Positions 12,958 through 21,013 of a stretch of 34,532 bases of DNA are shown in pieces. Below the pieces are notes generated by a model. It searched no databases. It was not told the origin of the DNA and saw only the letters and a list, made by a program, of their open reading frames with translations. The stretch covers positions 1 through 34,532 of the forward strand of contig JAJQBO010000033.1 in NCBI GenBank assembly GCA_021203245.1, written 5' to 3'. Origin of the DNA: Planctomycetaceae bacterium (lineage in GTDB: Bacteria; Planctomycetota; SZUA-567). How positions within the stretch are numbered: the first letter of the stretch is position 1; each line of letters starts with the position of its first letter. A program made the translations under genes and the position numbers.

Positions 12958-15363
12958 TTATTCAATCGTCAATTGGGCCAAATCTTCCTGCAACAGCCGC
13001 GTGCCTGAACTGAAGAACTGGACCATGATTTTCCGCTTGTCGACGGTCAGCACCTTGCCGGAGCCGAACTGCGGATGCCGCACCAGATCGCCTGGCTTGT
13101 ACCTGGACGGCCGCGCCGCCGGTTTGGGCTTGGCAGTGGGCCAGGCGCGTTTCGGCCAGGCCTTCTTCTCCGCCGCCGCCGGGGCGGGGGAGACGTCGCC
13201 GGGAAAACCGAAATCCGGGTCTAGATCGAAATCGGGATTGGGATCGAAATCGCCGCCGATATCGAGAAAGTCGGAAACCTCGACATCGCCGAAATCGGGA
13301 TCGGCAAAATCATCTTCCGCCGCCGAGCGCCCCCAGCCTCCGCCGCCCCCACGGCGGCCGGCATACCCGGAACCTGTCTCCGGCGATAGCATATCGCCGT
13401 AGTCCATCTCCATCATCTCGTCCTTCGGCAACTCGCCCAGGAACTGGCTCGGCTGCGAGAAATCGACGCTGCCGTGGATAAAGCGGCTGGCGGCGTGGGT
13501 AATCCAGGCGCGTTCCTTGGCCCGGGTGATGCCGACGTAAAACAGCCGCCGTTCCTCCTGTAGCGCATTATCGTCGCGGCAATTGCGGTGCGGCAACAAA
13601 CCCTCCTCCAGGCCGGTCACGAACACGTCGTCGAATTCCAGCCCCTTGGCGCTGTGCAGGGTCATGAGGGTGACCTTGTCCGCATCGCCGACCCAGCCGT
13701 CGACATCGGCAACCAGCGCCACGTCCTCCAAAAACGCCGCCAGATCGATCGCCGTGCCGGCGCGCACCTCCTCCTCGTTCGCGTCCGGGTCGGGCTCGGG
13801 CGCGCTCTCCAGACGCAGGCGCACGAATTCGCCGGCGCGGCCGCTCAGGGCGTGGAGATTTTCGATACGGTCGTCGGCCAGTTCGTCCTTGTCGGCGTTG
13901 GCGAGGGTCGTCTCGATCAGGTTGGAAATGTGCAGGACGTCCTTGACCGCGACGTCGGCGCGGTCGATATCCACTTCAGCGAGGCGGCGGCACCAGTCGG
14001 CAAAGTCCTGGACCTTTTTGGTCGGCTTGAAGCGGGCGGCGAAGTCGGGGCTGGCCAAGAAGGTGAACACTGGTTCGCCCGCCTCGGCGGCGGCCTGGGC
14101 TATCTTGTCGAGGGTCCGTTCGCCCACGCCCGGACGGCACGCGACCACCCGCCGCAAGCTGCCCAAATCGCGCGGATTGATCCGCACCTTGAGGTGGGCG
14201 AGGAGGTCCTTGATTTCCCTGCGTTCGTAAAAACGCACGCCGCCGATAAGCTGGTACGGCAAACTCTCCCGGAGGAGCGCTTCTTCCAAGGCCCGCGACT
14301 GGGCGTTTGTCCGGTAGAACACCGCCATCTCGCCCAGCTTCTTTCCCTGACCGCGCAGCTCGGTGATGCGCTCCGCCACCCACATCGCCTCCATCCGGTC
14401 GGACTGGAGGCGGACCAGGGTCACCTTGTCGCCGCCGGGGCGGGTGGTGTAGAGGTCCTTGTCGATGCGTTCCGGGTTGTGCTTGATAAGGTAATTGGCC
14501 GCCGCGAGGATGTGCTTGGACGAGCGGTAGTTCTCCTCCAGCCGTACGATGCGCGCACCCGGGAAGTCCCGCTGGAAGTGCATGATGTTGCGGTAGTCCG
14601 CGCCGCGCCAGGAATAGATCGACTGATCCGGGTCGCCGGTGGCGTGGATGTTCGCGAGCGTTCCGGCGAGCGCCCGCAGCAGCATGTATTGCGCCTGGTT
14701 GGTGTCCTGGTATTCGTCTACCAGGATATAGGGGAAGCGGCCGCGATACTTGGCCAGGACTTCGGGGTCCTTTTTCAGCAGCCGCGCCGCCAGCACCAGC
14801 AGATCGTCGAAGTCGAGGGTGTTGTTGTCGCGGAGCGCCGCCTCGTAGGCGGCGTAGACCTCCTTCACCACGCGGTCGCGGGGCGTGATGTCGTCGTATC
14901 CCTCGGGCGTGACAAAGTCCGATTTCGCCTTGGACACGGCGGCGAGGACGGACGACGGCTTGTTCGTCTTGTCGTCGACGTCGAGCCGTTTCATCGCCTG
15001 TTTGATCAAACTCTCCTGATCGCCCTGGTCCATGATGGTGAAGCGGCCGGTCCTGCCGTCGCCCAGGCGCTCCAGATCGGTCCGGAGCATGCGGGCGCAG
15101 ATGGAGTGGAAGGTTCCCATCCACGCCGGCGCTTCGCCAACCAGCGCTTCGACGCGTTCCCGCATCTCGCGGGCCGCCTTGTTCGTGAAGGTCAGGGCGA
15201 GGATGCGCCACGGCCGCACGCCCTGCTCGATCAGGTAGGCGATGCGCCGGGTGACGACACGGGTCTTGCCCGAGCCGGCGCCGGCGACGACCAGCATGGG
15301 GCCGTTCATATGGGTCACCGCCTCACGCTGGGCAGGTGTGAGGTCGGCAAGAAGATCGCTCAT
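12958..15363 (-). CDS. pcrA: PcrA/UvrD-type superfamily 1A DNA helicase
   Basis: This ATP-dependent 3'-5' helicase for excision repair and conflict resolution has 801 residues. It shows the Q motif near residue 12, Walker A AGAGSGKT (27-34), ALTFTNKAAREM, ILVDEYQDTN, GDPDQSIYSWRGAD, EENYRSS, TLMTLHSAKGLEFDDVF and YVGITRAKE. After the helicase core comes a Gly-rich, then Asp/Phe/Pro-rich linker with repeated DFDP/DPDF motifs. The C-terminal small domain (KPGDLVRHPQFGSGKVL onward) resembles the PcrA domain that contacts RNA polymerase. The open frame extends far upstream, but the ATG at 15363 overlaps the stop of the DHH gene as ATGA and begins the homology. Confidence 0.95.
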   Translation of the reverse strand: MSDLLADLTPAQREAVTHMNGPMLVVAGAGSGKTRVVTRRIAYLIEQGVRPWRILALTFTNKAAREMRERVEALVGEAPAWMGTFHSICARMLRTDLERLGDGRTGRFTIMDQGDQESLIKQAMKRLDVDDKTNKPSSVLAAVSKAKSDFVTPEGYDDITPRDRVVKEVYAAYEAALRDNNTLDFDDLLVLAARLLKKDPEVLAKYRGRFPYILVDEYQDTNQAQYMLLRALAGTLANIHATGDPDQSIYSWRGADYRNIMHFQRDFPGARIVRLEENYRSSKHILAAANYLIKHNPERIDKDLYTTRPGGDKVTLVRLQSDRMEAMWVAERITELRGQGKKLGEMAVFYRTNAQSRALEEALLRESLPYQLIGGVRFYERREIKDLLAHLKVRINPRDLGSLRRVVACRPGVGERTLDKIAQAAAEAGEPVFTFLASPDFAARFKPTKKVQDFADWCRRLAEVDIDRADVAVKDVLHISNLIETTLANADKDELADDRIENLHALSGRAGEFVRLRLESAPEPDPDANEEEVRAGTAIDLAAFLEDVALVADVDGWVGDADKVTLMTLHSAKGLEFDDVFVTGLEEGLLPHRNCRDDNALQEERRLFYVGITRAKERAWITHAASRFIHGSVDFSQPSQFLGELPKDEMMEMDYGDMLSPETGSGYAGRRGGGGGWGRSAAEDDFADPDFGDVEVSDFLDIGGDFDPNPDFDLDPDFGFPGDVSPAPAAAEKKAWPKRAWPTAKPKPAARPSRYKPGDLVRHPQFGSGKVLTVDKRKIMVQFFSSGTRLLQEDLAQLTIE

Positions 15364-16424
15364 GGTATCAGGTCCTTGCGGGTGGTGCCGATGTCGCCTG
15401 TCGCTTCCAGCAGGCGGGTGCGGATGGTTTCGAAACATTCCTCCTGCGAGCCGGAAAACTCGATAAAGCCGCCGGCCGAGAGGGTGTGGCCGCCGCCCTT
15501 GCCTTCCGGCTCGACCACGTGCAGGAGCACGCGGGTCGCGTCCGAATGCGGCGCCTTGGCGCGGAGCGACAGGTAGGCGCGGCCGTCGTGGAAGCCGACG
15601 GCCAGGGAATAGCTCATTCCCTTCAGGAAGATGAGCATGTCCGACGCGGTGGAAAGCATGTCCGGCGAATCGATGTCGCCGCAGTTCGAGACGATCGTCT
15701 CGCCGAAGAGAAGCGCCTTTTCCACCGCATTGTGGAGAAAGCGGTAGTAGACGGCGTCGAGCGGCGGGTGGCTGGCCCGCGCGGCGATGGACAGGTCGGC
15801 CAGCGGCAACAGCGTCGTATAGGCGCGGATGTCGGCCGGGCCGGAATCGCGCAGCAGGCCGTCTGTGTCCGTCTTGATGCCGAGGAACAGGGCGGTGGCG
15901 AGGCGGGCGTCCGGAACGATGCCCGCGGCCTCGAGGTAGCCGAGAAGCAGCGTCGAACTCGCGCCCACGCTCAGGCGCACGTCCGAATAAATCACCTTGG
16001 TGGTGCCGGTGGGGCTGCGGCTGGTGTGGCGGATGGATTCGTCGCCGAGGCTGTGGTGGTCGATGACGCCGAGGATGGGAATGCCCATCGGCAGGGACTG
16101 GTTCTTCGCCATCGGCTGGGTGTCGAGGAAAATCGCGCCCCGGTATTCGTCCAGGTCGGGGATGCTGGCGAAGGTCTTGAGTTCGATTTTCAGGAGCCTG
16201 ACCATCTCGGTGTTTTCCTCGCGGCCGATGATGCCGCCGTGGGCGATGACGGACGGCACGCCCCACGAGCCGGCCAGCGTCTGCATGGCCATGGCCGCGC
16301 CGATGGCGTCAGGGTCCGGGTAGTCGTGAATGGCGACAAGCAGCGGCCTCTCGCCGGAACCGATGCTGGAACGGAGGGCGCGCAGGCGGGTGGTGGAGAC
16401 AAGCGGTTCGATGGTGGTGGTCAT
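15360..16424 (-). CDS. DHH-family phosphoesterase
   Basis: This cytoplasmic phosphoesterase of the DHH/DHHA1 family (RecJ, nanoRNase and c-di-AMP phosphodiesterase relatives) has 354 residues. Metal-binding motifs are visible: HDYPDPDAIGAA near the N-terminus, IFLDTQP, the name motif DHHSLGDE and KTDTDGLL. A C-terminal substrate-binding part contains GGGHTLSAGGFI. The ATG at 16424 is preferred over an in-frame ATG at 16457, because the promoter at 16463-16491 would start transcription near 16456. Its stop overlaps the pcrA start (ATGA), so the two are cotranscribed. It could degrade nanoRNA, pAp or cyclic dinucleotides. The sequence does not decide between these. Confidence 0.88.
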   Translation of the reverse strand: MTTTIEPLVSTTRLRALRSSIGSGERPLLVAIHDYPDPDAIGAAMAMQTLAGSWGVPSVIAHGGIIGREENTEMVRLLKIELKTFASIPDLDEYRGAIFLDTQPMAKNQSLPMGIPILGVIDHHSLGDESIRHTSRSPTGTTKVIYSDVRLSVGASSTLLLGYLEAAGIVPDARLATALFLGIKTDTDGLLRDSGPADIRAYTTLLPLADLSIAARASHPPLDAVYYRFLHNAVEKALLFGETIVSNCGDIDSPDMLSTASDMLIFLKGMSYSLAVGFHDGRAYLSLRAKAPHSDATRVLLHVVEPEGKGGGHTLSAGGFIEFSGSQEECFETIRTRLLEATGDIGTTRKDLIP

Positions 16425-16462
16425 TGGCCTACTCTCGTTTTCCCTCACGACTGTCATGACCC

Positions 16463-16491
16463 ATCATACCGGCGGGACCGGTCCGGGGCAA
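16463..16491 (-). promoter_or_regulatory. Promoter of the DHH-pcrA operon
   Basis: Minus-strand TTGCCC (16486-16491) and TATGAT (16463-16468) are 17 bp apart. The spacer contains the perfect 10-bp palindrome GGACCGGTCC (16475-16484). Confidence 0.6.
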
Positions 16492-16513
16492 GAGCGCAGC
16501 CGGCCTCTGCCCC

Positions 16514-16549
16514 TTGCCTCCCGCGCGCGCGCCTGGTATACTTACCAGG
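16514..16549 (+). promoter_or_regulatory. Promoter with a palindrome on the -10 box, for the MBL-fold gene
   Basis: TTGCCT (16514-16519) and TATACT (16537-16542) are 17 bp apart. The -10 box lies inside the perfect inverted repeat CCTGGTA-TACT-TACCAGG (16532-16549), a likely repressor site. It is about 50 bp from the divergent DHH promoter. Confidence 0.6.
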
Positions 16550-16596
16550 ATACCCTTGGGCAGCCCGGCCGGACGCCGCGCAACCCTCCCACACAG

Positions 16597-17487
16597 ATGG
16601 AACACGACATGTACGCGATTGAACCCGTAGGCGCCGTTGTGGGCGGCGAATGCTATCTCCTGACCACGAAGCGCTCCGCCGTCCTCCTCGACACCGGCTT
16701 CAACTTCTGCGCCGACGCCATGGTCGACAACCTCCGCGCCGCTCTCGGCGGCCGCAGCCTCGACCTGGTGCTGCTTACCCACAGCCACTACGACCACGTC
16801 GGCGGCAGCGTCGCGGTCCGGGACGCTTTCCCGCAGGCCCGCATTGTCGCGACGAAGTACGCCCAATCGGTCTTTACCAAACCGAACGCCATAGCGCTTA
16901 TGCAGAACCTCGACGCCGGCGTCGCGGTGGAAAAGGGCTGGACGCCGCAGGACGACCGCATCACCCGTCTCGCCCTCGACGCGACTGTCGATGACGGCGA
17001 CGCCGTCCGCCTGGACGACCTGACCATCCGCGCCGTCGCCACGCCCGGCCACACCCGCTGCTGCACCAGTTACTTCTTCGAAGAACCGGGCCTGCTCGTT
17101 TGCAGCGAGACCCTTGGCGTCATCACCCGTTACCCTGAGGTCGCGCCGTGCCTCATCATCGGCGCCCGACCCACCCTCGACTCGATTGGACGCTCGCGCG
17201 CGCTGGAGCCCAAGCGGGTGTTTGTCAGCCACAGCGGCGTGCTGCCGGAAGAAGATACGGAGCAATTCTTCGACGCTGTCGAACGCGTCACCCGCGAGGC
17301 GGTGGAACTGGTCGTCTCGGCCCACGAACGCGGCCGCAGCCACGAGGAAATCGTCGACGCCTTTATGGACCGCTTTTTTGGAGCCTTCAAGGGCGTCCAG
17401 CCGATGCGGGCCTTCCTCATCAACACCCAGGCGCTGATCCCCCGCATCCTGGAGGAAATGGGCCTCGCGCCAAGGCGGTCGGCGTAG
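16597..17487 (+). CDS. Metallo-beta-lactamase-fold hydrolase
   Basis: This is an MBL-fold enzyme of 296 residues. It carries the zinc motif HSHYDHVGG, a later ATPGHTRCCTSYFF histidine, SETLGV and KRVFVSHSGVL near the C-terminus. The layout resembles glyoxalase II-like and general MBL hydrolases of unknown substrate. A C-terminal helical region of about 80 residues follows the fold. Two ATGs are possible, 16597 (MEHDMYAIEP) and 16609. Neither has a good ribosome site, and I chose the first. It is divergent from the DHH-pcrA operon and monocistronic, ending before a bidirectional terminator. The physiological substrate is not recognisable. Confidence 0.85.
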   Translation: MEHDMYAIEPVGAVVGGECYLLTTKRSAVLLDTGFNFCADAMVDNLRAALGGRSLDLVLLTHSHYDHVGGSVAVRDAFPQARIVATKYAQSVFTKPNAIALMQNLDAGVAVEKGWTPQDDRITRLALDATVDDGDAVRLDDLTIRAVATPGHTRCCTSYFFEEPGLLVCSETLGVITRYPEVAPCLIIGARPTLDSIGRSRALEPKRVFVSHSGVLPEEDTEQFFDAVERVTREAVELVVSAHERGRSHEEIVDAFMDRFFGAFKGVQPMRAFLINTQALIPRILEEMGLAPRRSA

Positions 17488-17502
17488 GATAAAGGATGGT
17501 AT

Positions 17503-17535
17503 TTCTCCCTCTCCCCCTCCGGGGGCGAGGGAGAA
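17503..17535. repeat. CTCCCTC/GAGGGAG palindrome
   Basis: TTCTCCCTC pairs with GAGGGAGAA with an inner CCCC/GGGG stem around CTCC. It is the longest member of this palindrome family in the window and lies 15 bp after the MBL gene stop. No U-tract follows. Confidence 0.55.
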
Positions 17536-17555
17536 TATTAAGACGCGTCGCCACG

Positions 17556-17583
17556 AAAAAAGCGCCCCCAACCGGGGCGCTTT
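17556..17583. terminator. Bidirectional intrinsic terminator between the MBL gene and rplI
   Basis: GCGCCCC (17562-17568) and GGGGCGC (17574-17580) form a stem. AAAAAA lies on the left, giving a U-tract for the minus-strand ribosomal operon. TTT and a T-rich stretch lie on the right, usable by the plus-strand MBL gene. Confidence 0.8.
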
Positions 17584-17610
17584 CCGTTTTGCTTCGACCG
17601 GCGCGACCGG

Positions 17611-18081
17611 TTATTCGACCGGCGCGTTGTCCTTCAACCCGACGACCCAGACCTTCAGTTCGGTCTCGACCTCGGGGTGCATGCGCACCTTGACGCGGTG
17701 GACGCCGAGGGTCTTGATCGGCTCGTCCAGCTTGATCATTTCCGGCTCGAGGACGATGCCTTCGGCGGTCAGCGCTTCGACAAGCTGCTTGGCGCCGACG
17801 GAGCCGTAGAGGGAGTCGGCGTCGGAGACGCGCTCCTTGATGGTGATGTCCACGGCGGCGACGCGTTCGGCGAGGGTGCGGAAATCCTTGACCCGCTCCA
17901 TCTCGCGCGCGACGCGGAGCTTTTTCATGCTTTCGATCTGCTTCAGGTTGCCCGGGGTGACTTCGACCGCCAGCCTGCGGGGCAGGAGATAGTTGCGGCC
18001 GTAGCCGTTGGCGACGGTGACGATATCGCCGGCCAGGCCCAGGTCCTTGACGTCCTCACTCAACAACAATTTCATGGCCAT
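17611..18081 (-). CDS. rplI: 50S ribosomal protein L9
   Basis: L9 binds 23S rRNA at the base of the L1 stalk. The 156-residue product begins MAMKLLLSEDVKDLGLAGD and has the conserved VANGYGRNYLLPRRLA segment, a central helix rich in charged residues (about 45-80), and a C-terminal domain with VRMHPEVE. GGAGG stands 9 bases before the ATG. It is the last gene of the cluster rpsF-ssb-rpsR-rplI and is followed by a strong terminator. Confidence 0.97.
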   Translation of the reverse strand: MAMKLLLSEDVKDLGLAGDIVTVANGYGRNYLLPRRLAVEVTPGNLKQIESMKKLRVAREMERVKDFRTLAERVAAVDITIKERVSDADSLYGSVGAKQLVEALTAEGIVLEPEMIKLDEPIKTLGVHRVKVRMHPEVETELKVWVVGLKDNAPVE

Positions 18082-18120
18082 AATGGAAAGCCTCCAACGT
18101 ACGAGTTATAAATAAGGGGT

Positions 18121-18372
18121 CTACTGCCTGCCGCTGTAGCGCAGGAGACCGAGGAAACGGGCGCGCTTGACCGCTTGCGCGACGGCGCGCTGGTGCTTGG
18201 CGCAGTTGCCGAGGCGTTTCCTGTCGAAGAGCTTGCCCTGCGGGCTCATGAACTTCTGGAGCGTGTTGATGTCCTTGTAATCGACCACTTCCGGCGCGTT
18301 CTTGGCGCAGTAACGGCACCGTCCGCCGCCGACATGGAAATCGTTCTTGTCCTTGCCGTAATCGGAACTCAC
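18121..18372 (-). CDS. rpsR: 30S ribosomal protein S18, zinc-binding (C+) form
   Basis: S18 pairs with S6 on the 30S platform. The 83-residue product keeps a zinc-site pattern (CRYCAKN early, then NCAKHQ), then the core RKRLGNCAKHQRAVAQAVK and RARFLGLL. The start is GTG at 18372, preceded by AGGAG. It lies between ssb and rplI in the standard order. Confidence 0.96.
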   Translation of the reverse strand: MSSDYGKDKNDFHVGGGRCRYCAKNAPEVVDYKDINTLQKFMSPQGKLFDRKRLGNCAKHQRAVAQAVKRARFLGLLRYSGRQ

Positions 18373-18439
18373 TGTTTTCTCCTAACGAATATGCTGTACT
18401 GGAAATTTGTCGTAAATGGTCCGGCATCCCGCTCGAAAT

Positions 18440-18982
18440 CTAGAACGGAATGTCGTCGCCGGCGGGCGCGCCCGAACGGCCGCCCGACGTGTCGTCCTCG
18501 AAGACGTCGGCGGCGCTGCCGCGCGCCGGCGGACGTTCGCTGCGGCCGGTCGCCTTGCTGTGGGACGAATCGTAACGCCCGCTCTGGCCGGTCGACTCGT
18601 ACTGGCCGCTTTGGCCCGATTCGAAACGCCCGCTCATGCCCGCGCCGTCACGGCCGCCCAGGAACTGCACGTTCTGGACATAGACCTTGATGCGGCTGCG
18701 GCGCTCGCCCGTTTCCTTGTCCTGCCACTGATCCTCGATGAGACGACCTTCCACCAGCACCGGACGGCCCTTGGCGAGATACTCGCTGCAGGTCTCGGCC
18801 TGGCGGTCCCAAACGGTGCAGTCGATGAAGAGCGTCTCTTCCTTGCGTTCGCTGCCGCTGCGGCCGCGCACGGTGGTCACGGCCAGACGCAGGTCGGCCA
18901 CGGCCGTGCCCTGCGGGGTGTAGCGAAGTTCGGGATCGCGGGTGAGGTTGCCGATGAGTATTACCCGGTTGAATCCTGCCAC
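18440..18982 (-). CDS. ssb: Single-stranded DNA-binding protein
   Basis: SSB coats single-stranded DNA during replication and repair. The 180-residue product has an N-terminal OB fold (about 1-110: FNRVILIGNLTRDPELRYTP, KGRPVLVEGRL), then a flexible Gly/Ser/Gln-rich tail with repeated SGQSGQYES-like motifs. The acidic tip DDIPF docks partners such as PriA. The start is GTG at 18982 with a strong AGAGGAG site. PriA is encoded in the same window but in a different operon. Confidence 0.97.
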   Translation of the reverse strand: MAGFNRVILIGNLTRDPELRYTPQGTAVADLRLAVTTVRGRSGSERKEETLFIDCTVWDRQAETCSEYLAKGRPVLVEGRLIEDQWQDKETGERRSRIKVYVQNVQFLGGRDGAGMSGRFESGQSGQYESTGQSGRYDSSHSKATGRSERPPARGSAADVFEDDTSGGRSGAPAGDDIPF

Positions 18983-19061
18983 CTTGATCTCCTCTGAATT
19001 ATGGTCGCACCGCGCCGCGCATCATGCCGGAGCAACCGTGTTGCCTCGTGTGCTCCGGCGA

Positions 19062-19415
19062 TTACTCGGCCGCCGATTCGGCCGTTTCCGGCTTCGCCTC
19101 TTCCCGCGAGGACGCCACCTCGATGCCGTCCTCGTCGACGAGAATAAGGACGCGCAGGACGTTTTCGTTCAGTTGGCACTGGCGCTCCATCTTGCCGATA
19201 TTCGCCGGGTCGGAATTGAAGTGCACCAGGATAAAGGTGCCGCGGCGGATCTTCTTCATCTCGTAGGTGAGACGGCGGTCGTCCCACTTCACCGCCTTGA
19301 CGATTTCGGCCCCGTGCCGGGTGAGACAGCCCAGGCACTCCGCCTTCATCTTGGCGTAGTCTTCCTTGGCCTTGGCGCTGTCCACGATAAACATTGCTTC
19401 ATAAAGCTTGCTCAC
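19062..19415 (-). CDS. rpsF: 30S ribosomal protein S6
   Basis: S6 binds S18 on the small subunit. The 117-residue product begins MSKLYEAMFIVDS and carries WDDRRLTYEMKKIRRGTFILVHF and the late LNENVLRVLIL motif. A short acidic tail ends the protein. The start is GTG at 19415 with GGAGG upstream. It heads the rpsF-ssb-rpsR-rplI block, 54 bp after pth. Confidence 0.97.
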   Translation of the reverse strand: MSKLYEAMFIVDSAKAKEDYAKMKAECLGCLTRHGAEIVKAVKWDDRRLTYEMKKIRRGTFILVHFNSDPANIGKMERQCQLNENVLRVLILVDEDGIEVASSREEAKPETAESAAE

Positions 19416-19469
19416 GACCCTTCCTCCAAACTATAAAATAGAAAATTGCCTATCTGCATCAGTCTCTAT

Positions 19470-20144
19470 CTACTCCGCGCCGCCGAGGCGCAGGCCGTTG
19501 TACCGGTTGCGGACGGTGGTGAAGTCCTCGCGGAGCCAGTCGCGCACCGCCTCCGACGCCACCTCCGCCACCTTCCGCACCACCGGCGCCTCGTCCGGAC
19601 TGAATCGCGACAGCACGTAATCCGCCCTGTCCATCCGCTCCGGCGGCGCCCCCACTCCCAGGCGGAGGCGGGGATAGCCCCGGCCGCCCAGGGCCTTCTC
19701 GATGTCGGTCAGGCCGTTGTGGCCGCCCGCCGACCCGCTGGGACGAAGACGCATCCGCCCGAGCGGGAGATTGACGTCGTCCGCGAGGACGAGAATCCCC
19801 GGCCAGCGGCACTCGGCGTCGTTCGCCTTGTCCTGCTTCGACGGGGCAGGCCCTTCCGGCGCGGGGAGCGGGTCGTCCCGGCGCTTCAGGGCGTCGCGGA
19901 CCTCCGTCATCCAGCCGAGCCACGACGCCAGGGCCTGGCCGGAAAGGTTCATGAAGGTCTGGGGCTTGAGGAGATAGACCTTCTCCCCGTCGACCGTCGC
20001 CTCCGCCGCCTCGACCGAACGCTCGCGCCTGAACCGCGTCGCCGCCAATCGCTCGGCCAGGGCATCCAGGGCCATCCAGCCGATATTGTGCCGGGTGCGT
20101 TCGTATTCCCGGCCGGGATTCCCCAGACCAACCACAACCTTCAT
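19470..20144 (-). CDS. pth: Peptidyl-tRNA hydrolase with an internal insertion
   Basis: Pth releases peptides from prematurely dissociated peptidyl-tRNA. Catalytic residues can be placed: N9 (GLGNPG), H19 (RTRHNIGW), D122 (ADDVNLPLG) and N143 (GGHNGL). The 224-residue product is longer than the usual 190 or so. About 30 extra residues, rich in Asp, Pro and Lys, lie between TFMNLSG (about 63-69) and the catalytic Asp, roughly residues 84-115. The ATG at 20144, with GGGAG 9 bases upstream, begins the homology; the open frame runs further but is not needed. It lies between rplY and rpsF in the same direction. Confidence 0.95.
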   Translation of the reverse strand: MKVVVGLGNPGREYERTRHNIGWMALDALAERLAATRFRRERSVEAAEATVDGEKVYLLKPQTFMNLSGQALASWLGWMTEVRDALKRRDDPLPAPEGPAPSKQDKANDAECRWPGILVLADDVNLPLGRMRLRPSGSAGGHNGLTDIEKALGGRGYPRLRLGVGAPPERMDRADYVLSRFSPDEAPVVRKVAEVASEAVRDWLREDFTTVRNRYNGLRLGGAE

Positions 20145-20245
20145 ACTGCCGAACTCCCTTTTATGGAACCCTTCCTCTGCGCGTTTCGGTTTACGCCGGA
20201 TGCACCGAACAGGCAAAAGAGGGGCGCATCGTTTTCGTTGACGCG

Positions 20246-20869
20246 CTAATCCTTGGCCTCGCGGTCCTTTTCGCCGATCACTTCCGGCGCGGCGGCGGCT
20301 TCGCCTTCGGCCGGGGCTTCTTCGCCGCGCGGCGCGTGGCAGCTCACCACGGCGGGGTTGCCGTGCATCATGTACTTGACGCCGGGCAGTTCGGGCAGAT
20401 CGGCCACGTAGAGGATGTCGCCCATGTTCAGGTTGGAGATGTCGAGCATGACCTTTTCCGGCATGTTCTTCGGCATGCAGCGGGCGGTGACCTGGTGCAG
20501 GTTCTGTTCGATCATGCCGCCGACCTTGGCGCCGGGCGCTTCGCCGTGGAGCTCGATTTCCAGGACGATTTCCACTTCCTCGTTGTCGGAGATGGCGCGG
20601 AAATCGGCGTGGAGAATTTCGTGATCGTAGGTGCCGTGCTGGACGGCCTTGAGCAGCACGTGCGTCGTCTTGCCGTCGATGTCGAGGTCGATGATGCGCT
20701 CGTTCGCCTTGAGGAGCTGGAGGAATTCCTTCAGCACCACCGAGACGTTGATGTTTTCCGTCATGCCCTTGCCGTAGATGACGCCGGGGATGCGGCCCTC
20801 CTTGCGAAGGTTGAACGATACGTACTTGCCCGTGCCTTCGCGCTTCGCCGCTTTCAATGCTGTTGCCAC
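20246..20869 (-). CDS. rplY: 50S ribosomal protein L25 / general stress protein Ctc
   Basis: L25 binds 5S rRNA. This is the long Ctc/TL5 form, 207 residues. The N-terminal 5S-binding domain (about 1-95) contains RKEGRIPGVIYGKG and HEILHADF. It is followed by the TL5-type beta domain and an Ala/Glu-rich tail. The start is GTG at 20869 with AGGAG in front. An upstream in-frame extension has no support. prs precedes it, as in many genomes. The 144-bp gap between them contains two hairpins. Confidence 0.95.
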   Translation of the reverse strand: MATALKAAKREGTGKYVSFNLRKEGRIPGVIYGKGMTENINVSVVLKEFLQLLKANERIIDLDIDGKTTHVLLKAVQHGTYDHEILHADFRAISDNEEVEIVLEIELHGEAPGAKVGGMIEQNLHQVTARCMPKNMPEKVMLDISNLNMGDILYVADLPELPGVKYMMHGNPAVVSCHAPRGEEAPAEGEAAAAPEVIGEKDREAKD

Positions 20870-20943
20870 GATAATTCTCCTTGGTTCGTGTGGTGACGCC
20901 CCGGCGGGCAATTGCGCACCCGTTCTCCGGTTCGCCTGACTGT

Positions 20944-21005
20944 GGCGCGACCGTCGCGCCGTTTGCATATTGTTACAAAGATGGCACGCCCGAATCGGCC
21001 GTGCC
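20944..21005 (-). promoter_or_regulatory. Two stem-loops between prs and rplY
   Basis: GGCACG (20983-20988) pairs with CGTGCC (21000-21005), and GGCGCGA (20944-20950) pairs perfectly with TCGCGCC (20954-20960) around CCG. On the minus strand the first follows the prs stop and is trailed by ATCTTTGT, so it may attenuate or end prs transcripts. The second lies in the leader of rplY. Function is inferred only from position. Confidence 0.4.
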
Positions 21006-21013
21006 GTACAATG

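Noticed and set aside
12958-16266. Single 1102-codon helicase protein
   Set aside because: The N-terminal third is an out-of-frame reading of the DHH gene. The helicase begins at the ATG at 15363.
16330-16596. N-terminal extension of the MBL-fold protein
   Set aside because: The extension overlaps the divergent DHH gene and its promoter, and the gene's own promoter lies inside it.
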